Source: Notolepis coatsorum (taxonomy: Eukaryota; Chordata; Actinopteri; Aulopiformes; Paralepididae). Taken from it: 64,000 nt of DNA. Where the stretch lies: assembly GCA_963971535.1 (NCBI GenBank), contig OZ020591.1:13795577-13859576 (forward strand), in the 5' to 3' direction. Of the stretch, positions 42,633 through 54,149 are shown one piece after another. Each line of letters starts with the position of its first letter. The first letter of the stretch is position 1. A program made the translations under genes and the position numbers. The notes beneath the pieces were generated by a model, which had not been told where the DNA came from, did not search any database, and worked only from the letters and a program-made list of their open reading frames with translations.

Positions 42633-45600
42633 GCACCAGCCTGGTACCGACGTTAGCTCCCAGAACGATAGCCACGTTAGTTAGCCAGCACCAGCCTAGT
42701 ACCGACGTTAGTTCCCAGAACGATATCCAGTTAGCCAGCACCAGCCTGGTACCTACGTTATCTCTCAGAACGATATCCAGTTAGCCAGCACCAGCCTAGT
42801 ACCGACGTTATCTCTCAGAACGATATCCAGTTAGCCAGCACCAGCCTAGTACCGACGTTAGTTCCCAGAACGATATCCAGTTAGCCAGCACCAGCCTGGT
42901 ACCTACGTTATCTCTCAGAACGATATCCAGTTAGCCAGCACCAGCCTAGTACCGACGTTATCTCTCAGAACGATATCCAGTTAGCCAGCACCAGCCTGGT
43001 ACCGACGTTGGCTCTCAGAACGATATCCAGTTAGCCAGCACCAGCCTGGTACCGACGTTAGCTCTCAGAACGATAGCCAGTTAGCCAGCACCAGCCTGGT
43101 ACCGACGTTAGCTCTCAGAACGATAGCCAGTTAGCCAGCACCAGCCTGGTACCTACGTTAGCTCTCAGAACGATATCCAGTTAGCCAGCACCAGCCTGGT
43201 ACCTACGTTAGCTCTCAGAATGATATCCAGTTAGCCAGCACCAGCCTGGTACCGACGTTAGCTCTCAGAACGATATCCAGTTAGCCAGCACCAGCCTGGT
43301 ACCGACGTTAGCTCTCAGAACGATAGCCAGTTAGCCAGCACCAGCCTGGTACCGACGTTAGCTCCCAGAACGATAGCCAGTTAGCCAGCACCAGCCTGGT
43401 ACCGACGTTAGTTCCCAGAACGATAGCCAGTTAGCCAGCACCAGCCTAGTACCGACGTTAGTTCCCAGAATGATAGCCAGTTAGCCAGCACCAGCCTGGT
43501 ACCGATGTTAGTTCCCAGAACGATAGCCAGTTAGCCAGCACCAGCCTGGTACCGACGTTATCTCTCAGAACGATAGCCAGTTAGCCAGCACCAGCCTGGT
43601 ACCGATGTTAGTTCCCAGAACGATAGCCAGTTAGCCAGCACCAGCCTGGTACCGACGTTAGCTCTCAGAACGATAGCCAGTTAGCCAGCACCAGCCTGGT
43701 ACCGACGTTAGCTCCCAGAACGATATCCAGTTAGCCAGCACCAGCCTGGTACCGACGTTAGTTCCCAGAACGATATCCAGTTAGCCAGCACCAGCCTGGT
43801 ACCGACGTTAGCTCCCAGAACGATATCCAGTTAGCCAGCACCAGCCTAGTACCAACGTTAGTTCCCAGAACGATAGCCAGTTAGCCAGCACCAGCCTGGT
43901 ACCGATGTTAGCTCCCAGAACGATAGCCAGTTAGCCAGCACCAGCCTAGTACCGACGTTAGTTCCCAGAACGATAGCCAGTTAGCCAGCACCAGCCTGGT
44001 ACCGACGTTAGTTCCCAGAACGATAGCCAGTTAGCCAGCACCAGCCTGGTACCGACGTTAGCTCCCAGAATGTTAGCCAGCACCAGCCTAGTACCGACGT
44101 TAGCTCCCAGAACGATATCCAGTTAGCCAGCACCAGCCTGGTACCGACGTTAGCTCTCAGAACGATATCCAGTTAGCCAGCACCAGCCTGGTACCGACGT
44201 TAGCTCTCAGAACGATATCCAGTTAGCCAGCACCAGCCTGGTACCGACGTTAGCTCTCAGAACGATAGCCAGTTAGCCAGCATCAGCCTGGTACCGACGT
44301 TAGCTCTCAGAACGATAGCCAGTTAGCCAGCATCAGCCTGGTACCGATGTTAGTTCCCAGAACGATAGCCAGTTAGCCAGCACCAGCCTAGTACCGACGT
44401 TAGTTCCCAGAACGATAGCCAGTTAGCCAGCACCAGCCTGGTACCTACGTTAGCTCCCAGAATGATAGCCAGTTAGCCAGCACCAGCCTAGTACCGACGT
44501 TAGCTCCCAGAATGATATCCAGTTAGCCAGCACCAGCCTAGTACCGACGTTAACTCCCAGAACGATAGCCAGTTAGCCAGCACCAGCCTGCTACCGACGT
44601 TAGCTCTCAGAACGATAGCCAGTTAGCCAGCACCAGCCTGGTACCGACGTTATCTCTCAGAACGATAGCCAGTTAGCCAGCACCAGCCTGGTACCGACGT
44701 TAGCTCTCAGAACGATAGCCAGTTAGCCAGCACCAGCCTGGTACCAACATTAGCACTCAGAACGATAGCCAGTTAGCCAGCACTAGCCTAGTACCGACAT
44801 TATCTCTCAGAACGATAGCCAGTTAGCCAGCACCAGCCTAGTACCGACGCTGGCTCTCAGAACGATAGCCAGTTAGCCAGCACCAGCCTGGTACCGACGT
44901 TAGTTCCCAGAACGATAGCCAGTTAGCCAGCACCAGCCTGGTACCGACGTTAGCTCCCAGAACGATATCCAGTTAGCCAGCACCAGCCTGGTACCGACGT
45001 TATCTCTCAGAACGATATCCAGTTAGCCAGCACCAGCCTGGTACCGACGTTATCTCTCAGAACGATATCCAGTTAGCCAGCACCAGCCTGGTACCGACGT
45101 TAGCTCTCAGAACGATAGCCAGTTAGCCAGCACCAGCCTAGTACCGACGTTATCTCTCAGAACGATATCCAGTTAGCCAGCACCAGCCTGGTACCGACGT
45201 TATCTCTCAGAACGATATCCAGTTAGCCAGCACCAGCCTGGTACCGACGTTAGCTCTCAGAACGATAGCCAGTTAGCCAGCCCCAGCCTGGTACCGACGT
45301 TATCTCTCAGAACGATAGCCAGTTAGCCAGCACCAGCCTGGTACCGACGTTATCTCTCAGAACGATAGCCAGTTAGCCAGCACCAGCCTGGTACCGACGT
45401 TAGCTCCCAGAACGATATCCAGTTAGCCAGCCTGGTACCGATGCTGGCTCTCAGAACGATAGCCAGTTAGCCAGCACCAGCCTAGTACCGACGTTAGCTC
45501 TCAGAACGTTAGCCAGTTAGCCAGCACCAGCCTGGTACCGACGCTGGCTCTCAGAACGATAGCCAGTTAGCCAGCACCAGCCTGGTACCGACGTTAGCTC

Positions 45601-46922
45601 TCAGAACGATAGCCAGTTAGCCAGCACCAGCCTGGTACCGACGTTAGCTCCCAGAACGATAGCCAGTTAGCCAGCACCAGCCTGGTACCGACGTTATCTC
45701 CCAGAACGATAGCCACGTTAGTTAGCCAGCACCAGCCTAGTACCGACGTTAGTTCCCAGAACGATATCCAGTTAGCCAGCACCAGCCTAGTACCGACGTT
45801 ATCTCTCAGAACGATATCCAGTTAGCCAGCACCAGCCTGGTACCGACGTTATCTCTCAGAACGATATCCAGTTAGCCAGCACCAGCCTAGTACCGACGTT
45901 AGCTCTCAGAACGATAGCCAGTTAGCCAGCACCAGCCTGGTACCGACGTTATCTCTCAGAACGATAGCCAGATAGCCAGCACCAGCCTGGTACCGACGTT
46001 ATCTCTCAGAACGATAGCCAGTTAGCCAGCACCAGCCTAGTACCGACGTTAGTTCCCAGAACGATAGCCAGTTAGCCAGCACCAGCCTGGTACCGACGTT
46101 AGCTCTCAGAACGATAGCCAGTTAGCCAGCACCAGCCTAGTACCGACGTTAGCTCTCAGAACGATAGCCAGTTAGCCAGCACCAGCCTGGTACCGACGTT
46201 AGCTCCCAGAACGATAGCCAGTTAGCCAGCACCAGCCTGGTACCGACGTTAGCTCTCAGAACGATAGCCAGTTAGCCAGCACCAGCCTGGTACCGACGTT
46301 AGCTCCCAGAACGATAGCCAGTTAGCCAGCACCAGCCTGGTACCGACGTTAGCTCTCAGAACGATAGCCAGTTAGCCAGCACTAGCCTAGTACCGACGTT
46401 ATCTCTCAGAACGATAGCCAGTTAGCCAGCACCAGCCTAGTACCGACGCTGGCTCTCAGAACAATAGCCAGTTAGCCAGCACCAGCCTGGTACCGACGTT
46501 AGTTCCCAGAACGATAGCCAGTTAGCCAGCACCAGCCTGGTACCGACGTTAGCTCTCAGAACGATAGCCAGTTAGCCAGCACCAGCCTGGTACCGACGTT
46601 AGCTCCCAGAATGATAGCCAGTTAGCCAGCACCAGCCTGGTACCGACGTTAGCTCCCAGAATGTTAGCCAGCACCAGCCTAGTACCGACGTTAGCTCCCA
46701 GAACGATATCCAGTTAGCCAGCACCAGCCTAGTACCAACGTTAGCTCCCAGAACGATATCCAGTTAGCCAGCACCAGCCTGGTAACGACGTTAGTTCCCA
46801 GAACGATATCCAGTTAGCCAGCACCAGCCTGGTACCGACGTTAGCTCTCAGAACGATAGCCAGTTAGCCAGCACCAGCCTGGTACCTACGTTGGCTCTCA
46901 GAACGATAGCCACGTTAGTTAG
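42633..46922. repeat. 50-bp minisatellite, main block (about 86 copies)
   Basis: Variable positions recur: GATAG/GATAT, CTGGTACC/CTAGTACC, TTAGCTCTC/TTAGTTCCC/TTATCTCTC/GCTGGCTCTC. Occasional short units (44065, 45425, 46665) and a longer GATAGCCACGTTAGTTAGCC variant (42673, 45711, 46909). Confidence 0.97.
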
Positions 46923-47855
46923 TCTGGTATTGTATGACTCAGCAATAATCATGAGCATTATAAAATATATAAAAAACACACATGGCATGATGGAATACCA
47001 TAAACATATTTCTTGATGTTTCCTTTTTTTAAGTAAGTAAAGAGGCCTATGTTCATATCGGTGAGCACAATTTGTAACACAAAAAGAGAGACGTGTAGCC
47101 TATTTATTTATTTAATATTTTATTTATTCATTTTATTATTATTATTTTATTTGTTGCCATGCCTAAAATAATAGTCAAGCATAGGGCTAAAACATTTTCA
47201 TAAACAATAATATCATTGTTTGTTATATGGTTATAATAAAAGCTTTTCTATACATTTGTCTGATTGATTGATTGATTGAAAACTTTATTAACAGATTGCA
47301 GAATGGGTACAATACAATACAGCTCAATACAACAGGATGAAGACCAGAAAAAGACTTTCGGCTTTTTTACATAAGGGTCCTCCATTTTCAATTCATCAAA
47401 ACATTTAGAATTAAAAACGAATATCGGTATCGGCTGATTGTGTTAGTTGAACAATCGGTATCGGTATCGGCCGCAAATTTTCATATCGGTGCATCCCTAT
47501 TTAACGGTTGTCCGCCAAACACGTATATAAACGTGGTTGGCGTCCATTGAGTTAAGAACTAATTCAAGATTGACAAGGGCCTCCTGAAGAGCATCAAAAG
47601 AAAGCTGCAATTTCTCAATGGTCAACTGAACAGAATCAGCAGTACAGTACGCAATTGTATCATCAGAATACAAATGGAAATTACATCCGTACAAAGAAGA
47701 AACAATATGATTGATGTAGATCGTAAAAAGGACAGTACCCAAAACGGAACCTTGCGGCATACCTTTAGTTATGGACAGAAATTCAGATTGGGCTTGACCC
47801 AACTTCACACACTGACGCCTAGAAGATAGATAATCCCAAACCAGACACAGGCATT
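46923..47855. repeat. segment duplicated at 53048-53980
   Basis: hAT G right end, TTAA element end and host LINE piece recur 6125 bp downstream with only a handful of substitutions and one 3-bp gap seen by eye. Junction at 47855/47856 joins LINE sequence (CAGGCATT) directly to the minisatellite. Confidence 0.9.
47262..47410 (-). repeat. LINE 3' tail inside hAT G
   Basis: (TGAT)n then GAAAACTTTATTAACAGATTG-type end, same family as 1886 and 33352. Duplicated at 53383-53535. Confidence 0.7.
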
Positions 47856-48952
47856 GGTACCGACGTTAGCTCTCAGAACGATAGCCAGTTAGCCAGCACC
47901 AGCCTGGTACCGACGTTAGTTCCCAGAACGATAGCCAGTTAGCCAGCACCAGCCTGGTACCGACGTTAGCTCTCAGAACGATAGCCAGTTAGCCAGCACC
48001 AGCCTGGTACCGACGTTAGCTCCCAGAACGATATCCAGTTAGCCAGCACCAGCCTGGTACCGACGTTAGTTCCCTGAACGATATCCAGTTAGCCAGCACC
48101 AGCCTGGTACCGACGTTAGCTCCCAGAACGATATCCAGTTAGCCAGCACCAGCCTGGTACCGACGTTAGCTCCCAGAACGATATCCAGTTAGCCAGCACC
48201 AGCCTGGTACCGACGTTAGCTCCCAGAACGATATCCAGTTAGCCAGCACCTGCCTAGTACCGACGTTAGTTCCCAGAACGATAGCCAGTTAGCCAGCACC
48301 AGCCTGGTACCGACGTTAGCTCCCAGAACGATATCCAGTTAGCCAGCACCAGCCTGGTACCGACGCTGGCTCTCAGAACGATAGCCAGTTAGCCAGCACC
48401 AGCCTAGTACCGACGTTAGCTCTCAGAACGTTAGCCAGTTAGCCAGCACCAGCCTGGTACCGACGCTGGCTGTCAGAACGATAGCCAGTTAGCCAGCACC
48501 AGCCTAGTACCGACGTTAGCTCTCAGAACGATAGCCAGTTAGCCAGCACCAGCCTGGTACCGACGTTATCTCCCAGAACGATAGCCACGTTAGTTAGCCA
48601 GCACCAGCCTAGTACCGACGTTAGTTCCCAGAACGATATCCAGTTAGCCAGCACCAGCCTAGTACTGACGTTATCTTTCAGAACGATATCCAGTTAGCCA
48701 GCACCAGCCTGGTACCGACGTTATCTCTCGGAACGATATCCAGTTAGCCAGCACCAGCCTGGTACCGACGTTAGCTCTCAGAACGATAGCCAGTTAGCCA
48801 GCACCAGCCTGGTACCGACGTTATCTCTCAGAACGATAGCCAGTTAGCCAGCACCAGCCTGGTACCGACGTTAGCTCTCAGAACGATAGCCAGTTAGCCA
48901 GCACCAGCCTGGTACCTACGTTAGCTCTCAGAACGATAGCCACGTTAGTTAG
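47856..48952. repeat. 50-bp minisatellite, duplicated block (about 22 copies)
   Basis: The same variant order as 45430-45790 (GCTGGCTCTC, AACGTTAGCC, then the GATAGCCACGTTAG variant) shows it is the duplicate of the right part of the main block, with some units lost. Confidence 0.93.
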
Positions 48953-50399
48953 TTTCAAGTTTCTTTAATAGTTGTCATACAGAAGTACAGAATACTTTTG
49001 TACAAAATGCTTCTTACTGTTGCGCTCCAGAGACTGTGCATGACAAGATAAGTATGAAATAAAAACATAGTAAAAATTAGAAGAAAAAAAAGAGGTCACA
49101 GTGTTCAGTTTAGACATATGTACAATGTTCGTAGACGTAGTTACCATACAATATACAATACTGTGCAGTGTACTAATATACAATACTATATAGTGCAAGG
49201 CATAAATGGACGAGGTGCAGTTTAGGTACAATTCACAGTAGGTGTACGAGTTGTAGTGCAAATCCTTTATCAATAAATATAAAGTGTAAGTGTGTTTGTG
49301 TGATCTAAAGTGTGGAGAGTGGGTGCTGCAGTGTGTTGTTTGTTTGAGTGAGTGTGTGTGTGCGTGTGGGTGTGTGTGCTGTGTGCATTTGATGGTTGTT
49401 GCATAGTGATTATTGTTCGTTTAGCGATTATTGTTCGTTTAGCAGCCTGATGGCCTGGGGATAGAAGCTCCTTCTGAGTCTTTCTGTGCTCGCCATAAGA
49501 CTCCGGTATCGCTTGCCTGACGGCAGCAGTTCAAAGAGGCAGTTGTTCGGGTGGCTCGAGTCCTTAATAATTCTCTTAGCCTTCCCCTTGCACCGCTTGT
49601 TGTAAATGTTCTGGAGGGTGGGAAGCCCCCCTCTAATTGTGCGTTCGGCTGAACGTGTCACTCTTTGTAGTCTGCTACGGTCTTGTGCAGTGCTATTCCC
49701 AAACCAGGAGGTGATGTTGCCGGTCAGGATGCTCTCTATTGTACATGAGTAGAAGTTCCTAAGGATCTTCTGACTGACTTGGAACTTCCTTAGGCGCCTG
49801 AGGAAGTAGAGGCGTTGTCGTGCCTTCTTCACAACACTGTCAATGTGTGTGGTCCATGTCAAGTCCTCGGATATGTGGGCTCCGAGGTACTTGAAACTGT
49901 TCACTCTCTCAACTGGTGCCCCGTCGATGCTGAGGGGGCTGTAGTCCTTGACCCCCGACCTCCTGAAGTCCACAATCATCTCTTTTGTTTTGCTGACGTT
50001 CAGGGAGAGGCAGTTCTCCTGACACCACTGTGACAGGTTCTCTACCTCTTCCAGGTAGGCCCTTTCGTCGTTGGCAGAGATCAGGCCCACCACTACTGTG
50101 TCATCAGCAAATTTGATGATGGTGTTGTTGTTCCGCTGTGCTACGCAGTCATGTGTGTACAGGGAGTAGAGGAGGGGGCTCAGAACACAGCCCTGGGGGG
50201 CCCCTATGTTGAGCGTGATGGATGAGGAGGTGCAGTTGCCGGCTCTTACCACCTGGGGTCTGCCCGTCAGGAAGTCCAGGACGCGTGTAGCTTTATGCCA
50301 AGCAAGCAGTGCAAAAATTTACCGTAGTGGCATGCAGTAATGCGCCTTTCATTTTCCGCCGCCCAGCGCCCAGGTCGCGCGGAAATAGGCTGTCTATTG

Positions 50400-50625
50400 C
50401 CATTCTCTTTGACAAACTCTAACCTTAACCAGCTCCTTAACAACGCCTAAACTTAACCGTTCTAACCTTAACCAACTCCGAAACAATGCCTAACCTTAAC
50501 CTTAACCTTAGAAATTATATTGCCATTCTCTTTGACAAACTCTAACCTTAACCAGCTCCTTAACAGCGCCTAAACTTAACCGTTCTAACCTTAACCAACT
50601 CCGAAACAATGCCTAACCTTAATCG
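50400..50625. repeat. two-copy repeat of about 118 bp, TTAACC-rich
   Basis: ATTGCCATTCTCTTTGACAA begins two tandem copies, each with CTAACCTTAACCAGCTCCTT and AACCGTTCTAACCTTAACCA. The telomere-like look is coincidental: spacing is irregular and the motif is TTAACC, not TTAGGG. Confidence 0.85.
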
Positions 50626-50671
50626 GCGAAAGAATACACGTTAAAAAAAAATCACGTTAAAAAATATTTTC

Positions 50672-50747
50672 GATGGGATTCGAACTCGCCAGCAAACAAG
50701 CCATAGGATCCACAGCCATGTGTCCTTGCCAATTGAGCTATTTGCTA
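50672..50747 (-). other. tRNA-like sequence (Pol III A and B boxes)
   Basis: On the minus strand TAGCTCAATTGGCAAG (A box) and, about 40 bp on, GAGTTCGAATCCC (B box) occur at normal tRNA spacing. The anticodon arm pairs only weakly (CATGG/CTATG around a 9-nt loop) and no good acceptor stem is seen. A degenerate tRNA or SINE head, not a tRNA gene. Confidence 0.55.
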
Positions 50748-53047
50748 GATACTGAATAAGGGGCGGTGACTTATATATATTGAGCTCCGCTCGTGTCGCA
50801 TGCGCGGGCACCTCGCGCGAGCACGCCGGCGCACGCACGCACCTGAGCGAGCACGCCGCCGCCGGTGCACGCACGGTAGCATTTGTCTGAAAAGAAGGGC
50901 GCTTTACCGCACTAGCGTGCGGTGACGAATGCGGAAGCATTTTTGCACTGCTTGCTTGGCATTAACGTACAGGCGTCCAGGACCCACTGGCACAGGTCAT
51001 AGTTCAAGCCCAGGTCCCTGAGCTTGGCTATGAGTTTGGAGGGGACTATGGTATTGAATGCTGAGCTGTAGTCGATGAACAGCATTCTCACATAGTTCCC
51101 CTTCCTCTTGTCCAGATGTGATGCTGCTGTGTGCAGCACATGGGCTATGGCGTCCTCCGTGGACCTGTTGGGGCGATATGCAAATTGCAGAGGGTCCAGG
51201 TTGATGGGGAGGGAGGAACAGATGTAGCCCTTCACTAGCTTCTCAAAGCACTTCATGGCTATGGAGGTGAGGGCTACAGGGCGGTAGTCGTTGAGGCAAG
51301 CGGGCGTAGATTTTTTTGGGTACAGGGATGATGGTGGACTTCTTCAGACAGGTGGGGATGACGGCCTGTTCCAAGGACAGGTTGAAGATGTCAGTGAATA
51401 CCGGGGCCAGTTGGTCGGCACAGACTTTTAGGACGCGGCCGGGGATGCCGTCCGGTCCTGCTGCCTTCCTGATATCCACTTTTTTAAAGATCCGTCTCAC
51501 CTCATGCTCTGTTACCCTGAACACTGAGTCTCCATCAGCAGACCCCCCCCCCCCCCATTGCCGTGGTTTGTAGGCTGGTGTTGTTATTCACAGCCTCAAA
51601 CCTCGCATAGAAGGAGTTGAGATCATTTGCTAAGGAGATGTCACTGTTCAGTTTGAGGGGGGTTCCTTTGTAGTCTGTCATTGTTCTGAGGCCCTGCCAC
51701 ATGCCTCTAGAGTCAGCCTGTTCAAACTGAAGTTCAACTTTATCCCTGTAACGCCGTTTTGCCTCTATTACTGCTCTCCTGACGTTGTATCTTGCCATCT
51801 TGTGTTCTTCCATGTTGCCTGTCACCAGCCCGGTGTTGTATGCTGATGTGCGCACTTTCAGAGCCTCACGGACGGATTTGTCTACCCAGGGCTTTTGATT
51901 TGGGTAGATATTAATTTTGGTGGTGGGGATTATTACTTCTACCTGAGTACAGACATAGTCAATCACCGTTTCGGTGTATTCGTTAATATTGGCTGTGTTA
52001 TCACGGAATACACTCCATTCTGTGCTTCCCAGCACTGCTTGGAGTGACTCCACTGACGTCACGGCCCAACGCTTAACCTCTCGCGAGACCACCGGCGTTC
52101 GCTTGAGACTCTGTTTGTACTTAGGCAAAAGAAAAATTGCGGCGTGATCGCTTTTACCGAATGGACTAAGAGCCTGTGACTTGTACCCATTCTTAAATTG
52201 CGAGTATACATGGTCTAATATGTTCTCGCCTCTGGTGGGACAGGTCACATGCTGATAGAAATTCGGCAGCACCTTTTTAAGACGCGCGCTGTTGAAATCC
52301 CCCAAGACCAAAATGGCCGCGTCAACGTTAGCTGCCTGGAGTTTGTTTACCTCGTCGTGAAGTTTTGAAAGTGCGACCTCAGTGTTCGCGTGTGGTGGAA
52401 TGTACACTCCGATGAGGATGATGGACGTTAACTCTCTTGGGAGGAAGAAGGGTCGACATTTTATCGTGATAAACTCCAGGTCTGGGGAGCAGTGGTTAGA
52501 CATTTCCTTTGTGTTGCCTAAATCGCACCACTCCTTGTTTATCATGAAGGCAATGCCGCCTCCTTTCTTCTTTAGTGACTCTAATGCCGTCCGGTCTTTT
52601 CGTAGAACGAAGAAGTGGTCTGCCGGTTCTATTGCATGATTCGGGACATCTGGACTCAGCCAAGTTTCTGTGAAACAGAGGACGTTACAATCCCGAATGT
52701 CCCTCTGGAATTGGATCCTTGCTCTGATGTCGTCCAATTTGTTTCCTATCGATTGCACATTGGCCAACAATATGCTGGGCAATGTGGTTCTGTGTCGTTT
52801 GGACCTCAGTCTGTTCCGGACCCCGGCTCTCTTTCCTCGTCTTCGCGGCGGCTTTTGGTCTTGTCCGTGGCCGGCATAACAAAGGATCTCGGCGGGCCAT
52901 TTCTGCTGTTCAGCGATCCGATCCAGAGAGCAATCCAAACGGTAAGTTTTTCTTAATCCAATGTCAATGATTGACTGACGGTCATACACATATAATGCAC
53001 CAACAGTTGGTGCAAATAAAACTCCTAATACTATAAAAATTAGTTAG

Positions 53048-53980
53048 TCTGGTATTGTATGACTCGGCAATAATCATGAGCATTATAAAATATATAAAAA
53101 ACACACATGGCATGATGGAATACCATAAACATATTTCTTGATGTTTCCTTTTTTTAAGTAAGTAAAGAGGCCTATGTTCATATCGGTGAGCACAATTTGT
53201 AACACAAAAAGAGAGACGTGTAGCCTATTTATTTATTTAATATTTTATTTATTCATTTTATTATTATTTTATTTGTTGCCATGCCTAAAATAATAGTCAA
53301 GCATAGGGCTAAAACATTTTCATAAACAATAATATCATTGTTTGTTATATGGTTATAATAAAAGCTTTTCTATACATTTGTCTGATTGATTGATTGATTG
53401 AAAACTTTATTAACAGATTGCAGAATGGGTACAATACAGTACAGCTCAATACAACAACAGGATGAAGACCAGAAAAAGACTTTCGGCTTTTTTACATAAG
53501 GGTCCTCCATTTTCAATTCATCAAAACATTTAGAATTAAAAACGAATATCGGTATCGGCCGATTGTGTTAGTTGAACAATCGGTATCGGTATCGGCCGCA
53601 AATTTTCATATCGGTGCATCCCTATTTAACGGTTGTCCGCCAAACACGTATATAAACGTGGTTGGCGTCCATTGAGTTAAGAACTAATTCAAGATTGACA
53701 AGGGCCTCCTGAAGAGCATCAAAAGAAAGCTGCAATTTCTCAATGGTCAACTGAACAGAATCAGCAGTACAGTACGCAATTGTATCATCAGAATACAAAT
53801 GGAAATTACATCTGTACAAAGAAGAAACAATATGATTGATGTAGATTGTAAAAAGGACAGTACCCAAAACGGAACCTTGCGGCATACCTTTAGTTATGGA
53901 CAGAAATTCAGATTGGGCTTGACCCAACTTCACACACTGACGCCTAGAAGATAGATAATCCCAAACCAGACACAGGCATT
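53048..53980. repeat. downstream copy of the tandem duplication
   Basis: Matches 46923-47855. Here the host LINE continues normally past CAGGCATT into ACCATCTAAGCC, so this is the original right border. Confidence 0.9.
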
Positions 53981-54149
53981 ACCATCTAAGCCAATGTTAG
54001 ATTTTAGAAGCAGGTAGTCAGGTAGGCTTTTGACAAATCTACAAAGAGGGAAGCTCAGTGTTTCTTCTTATCTAATGCTGAGATAATATAATTTGTAACC
54101 AGAGGGATGGCTGATGTAGTACTGTGTTTGGCTCTAAAACCAGATATAA

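Larger units (their letters stand above)
38010..47499. mobile_element. hAT element G, expanded to 9.5 kb by a minisatellite and LINEs
   Basis: Termini TAGGGGTGCACCGATATATC and ATCGGTGCATCCCTA, exact 8-bp TSD TTTAACGG (38002-38009, 47500-47507). Its own sequence is only about 0.6 kb (38010-38187, 38796-38892, 46923-47262, 47411-47499). The rest is a Rex1 fragment, the 50-bp minisatellite, a Rex1 LINE and a LINE tail. Confidence 0.88.
50283..50974. mobile_element. 692-bp inverted-repeat element with tRNA-like segment
   Basis: Ends GCGTGTAGCTTTATGCCAAG and, on the minus strand, GCCTGTACGTTAATGCCAAG; about 36 bp of terminal inverted repeat including CAAGCAGTGCAAAAAT. Exact 9-bp TSD GTCCAGGAC (50274-50282, 50975-50983), confirmed by the uninterrupted Rex1 copy 1. 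A 9-bp TSD suggests a MULE-like origin (inference). The interior has a duplicated CTAACCTTAACC-rich block and a tRNA-like sequence. No transposase. Confidence 0.85.
49428..52989 (-). pseudogene. Rex1 copy 2 coding region, disrupted
   Basis: 52989-51535: endonuclease and linker (YDRQSIIDIG, CFTETWLSPDV, LVLGDFNSARL, FGKSDHAAIFL). The frame is lost at a C-run (51542-51556). 51524-51243: RT start, lost again at an A-run (about 51310). 51256-50975: palm ([25 protein letters not shown]), interrupted by the insertion at 50283-50974. 50252-49428: MVRAGNCTSSS, GAPQGCVLSPLLY, IIKFADDTVVVGL to LLNEQ. The two homopolymer frameshifts and the insertion make it non-functional. It differs noticeably in sequence from copy 1, so the two are separate insertions. 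Confidence 0.85.
48953..53039 (-). mobile_element. Rex1-clade LINE, copy 2
   Basis: Flanked by an 8-bp TSD TTAGTTAG (48945-48952, 53040-53047). The paralogous site at 46915-46922 is unoccupied. The 5' end is truncated inside the leader (IFIVLGVLFAPTVGAL). It contains the 692-bp element at 50283-50974. Confidence 0.9.
37035..53680. mobile_element. TTAA element 3, greatly enlarged by nested insertions
   Basis: Left end TTAACTCATTGACTGC at 37035. Right end (minus) TTAACTCAATGGACGCC at 47555, repeated in the tandem duplicate at 53680. Without inserts only about 1 kb remains. Contains hAT B copy 3 and hAT G. Confidence 0.75.
35513..54145 (-). mobile_element. one 5'-truncated LINE split into three pieces by nested insertions
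   Basis: Pieces on the minus strand: 54145-53681 (RT fingers and palm), 37034-36712 (RT C-terminus) and 35770-35513 (end of RT and 3' UTR). Joined across the TTAA sites they align with the LINE at 25498-26975. At 36708/35771 the host reads GGTTTA-TTAA-TGGTGACAG, and at 53677/37035 it reads TTAGTTC-TTAA-TGCTAGTAAG, both matching the uninterrupted relative. Motifs include MPQGSVLGTVLFTIYINHIV and YSDDTIAYC (Ala changed to Ser before DD). A duplicate of the first piece lies at 47552-47855. Confidence 0.8.

Noticed and set aside
45594..45782. 62-codon minus-strand frame in the 50-bp minisatellite
   Set aside because: Repeat translation only. A 50-bp unit is not divisible by three and the frame closes at once.
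50400..50625. Interstitial telomere
   Set aside because: Motif is TTAACC with irregular spacing, not TTAGGG, and it lies inside a transposon.
50672..50747. Functional tRNA gene
   Set aside because: Boxes are present but the acceptor and anticodon stems do not fold well, and it is inside a transposable element.
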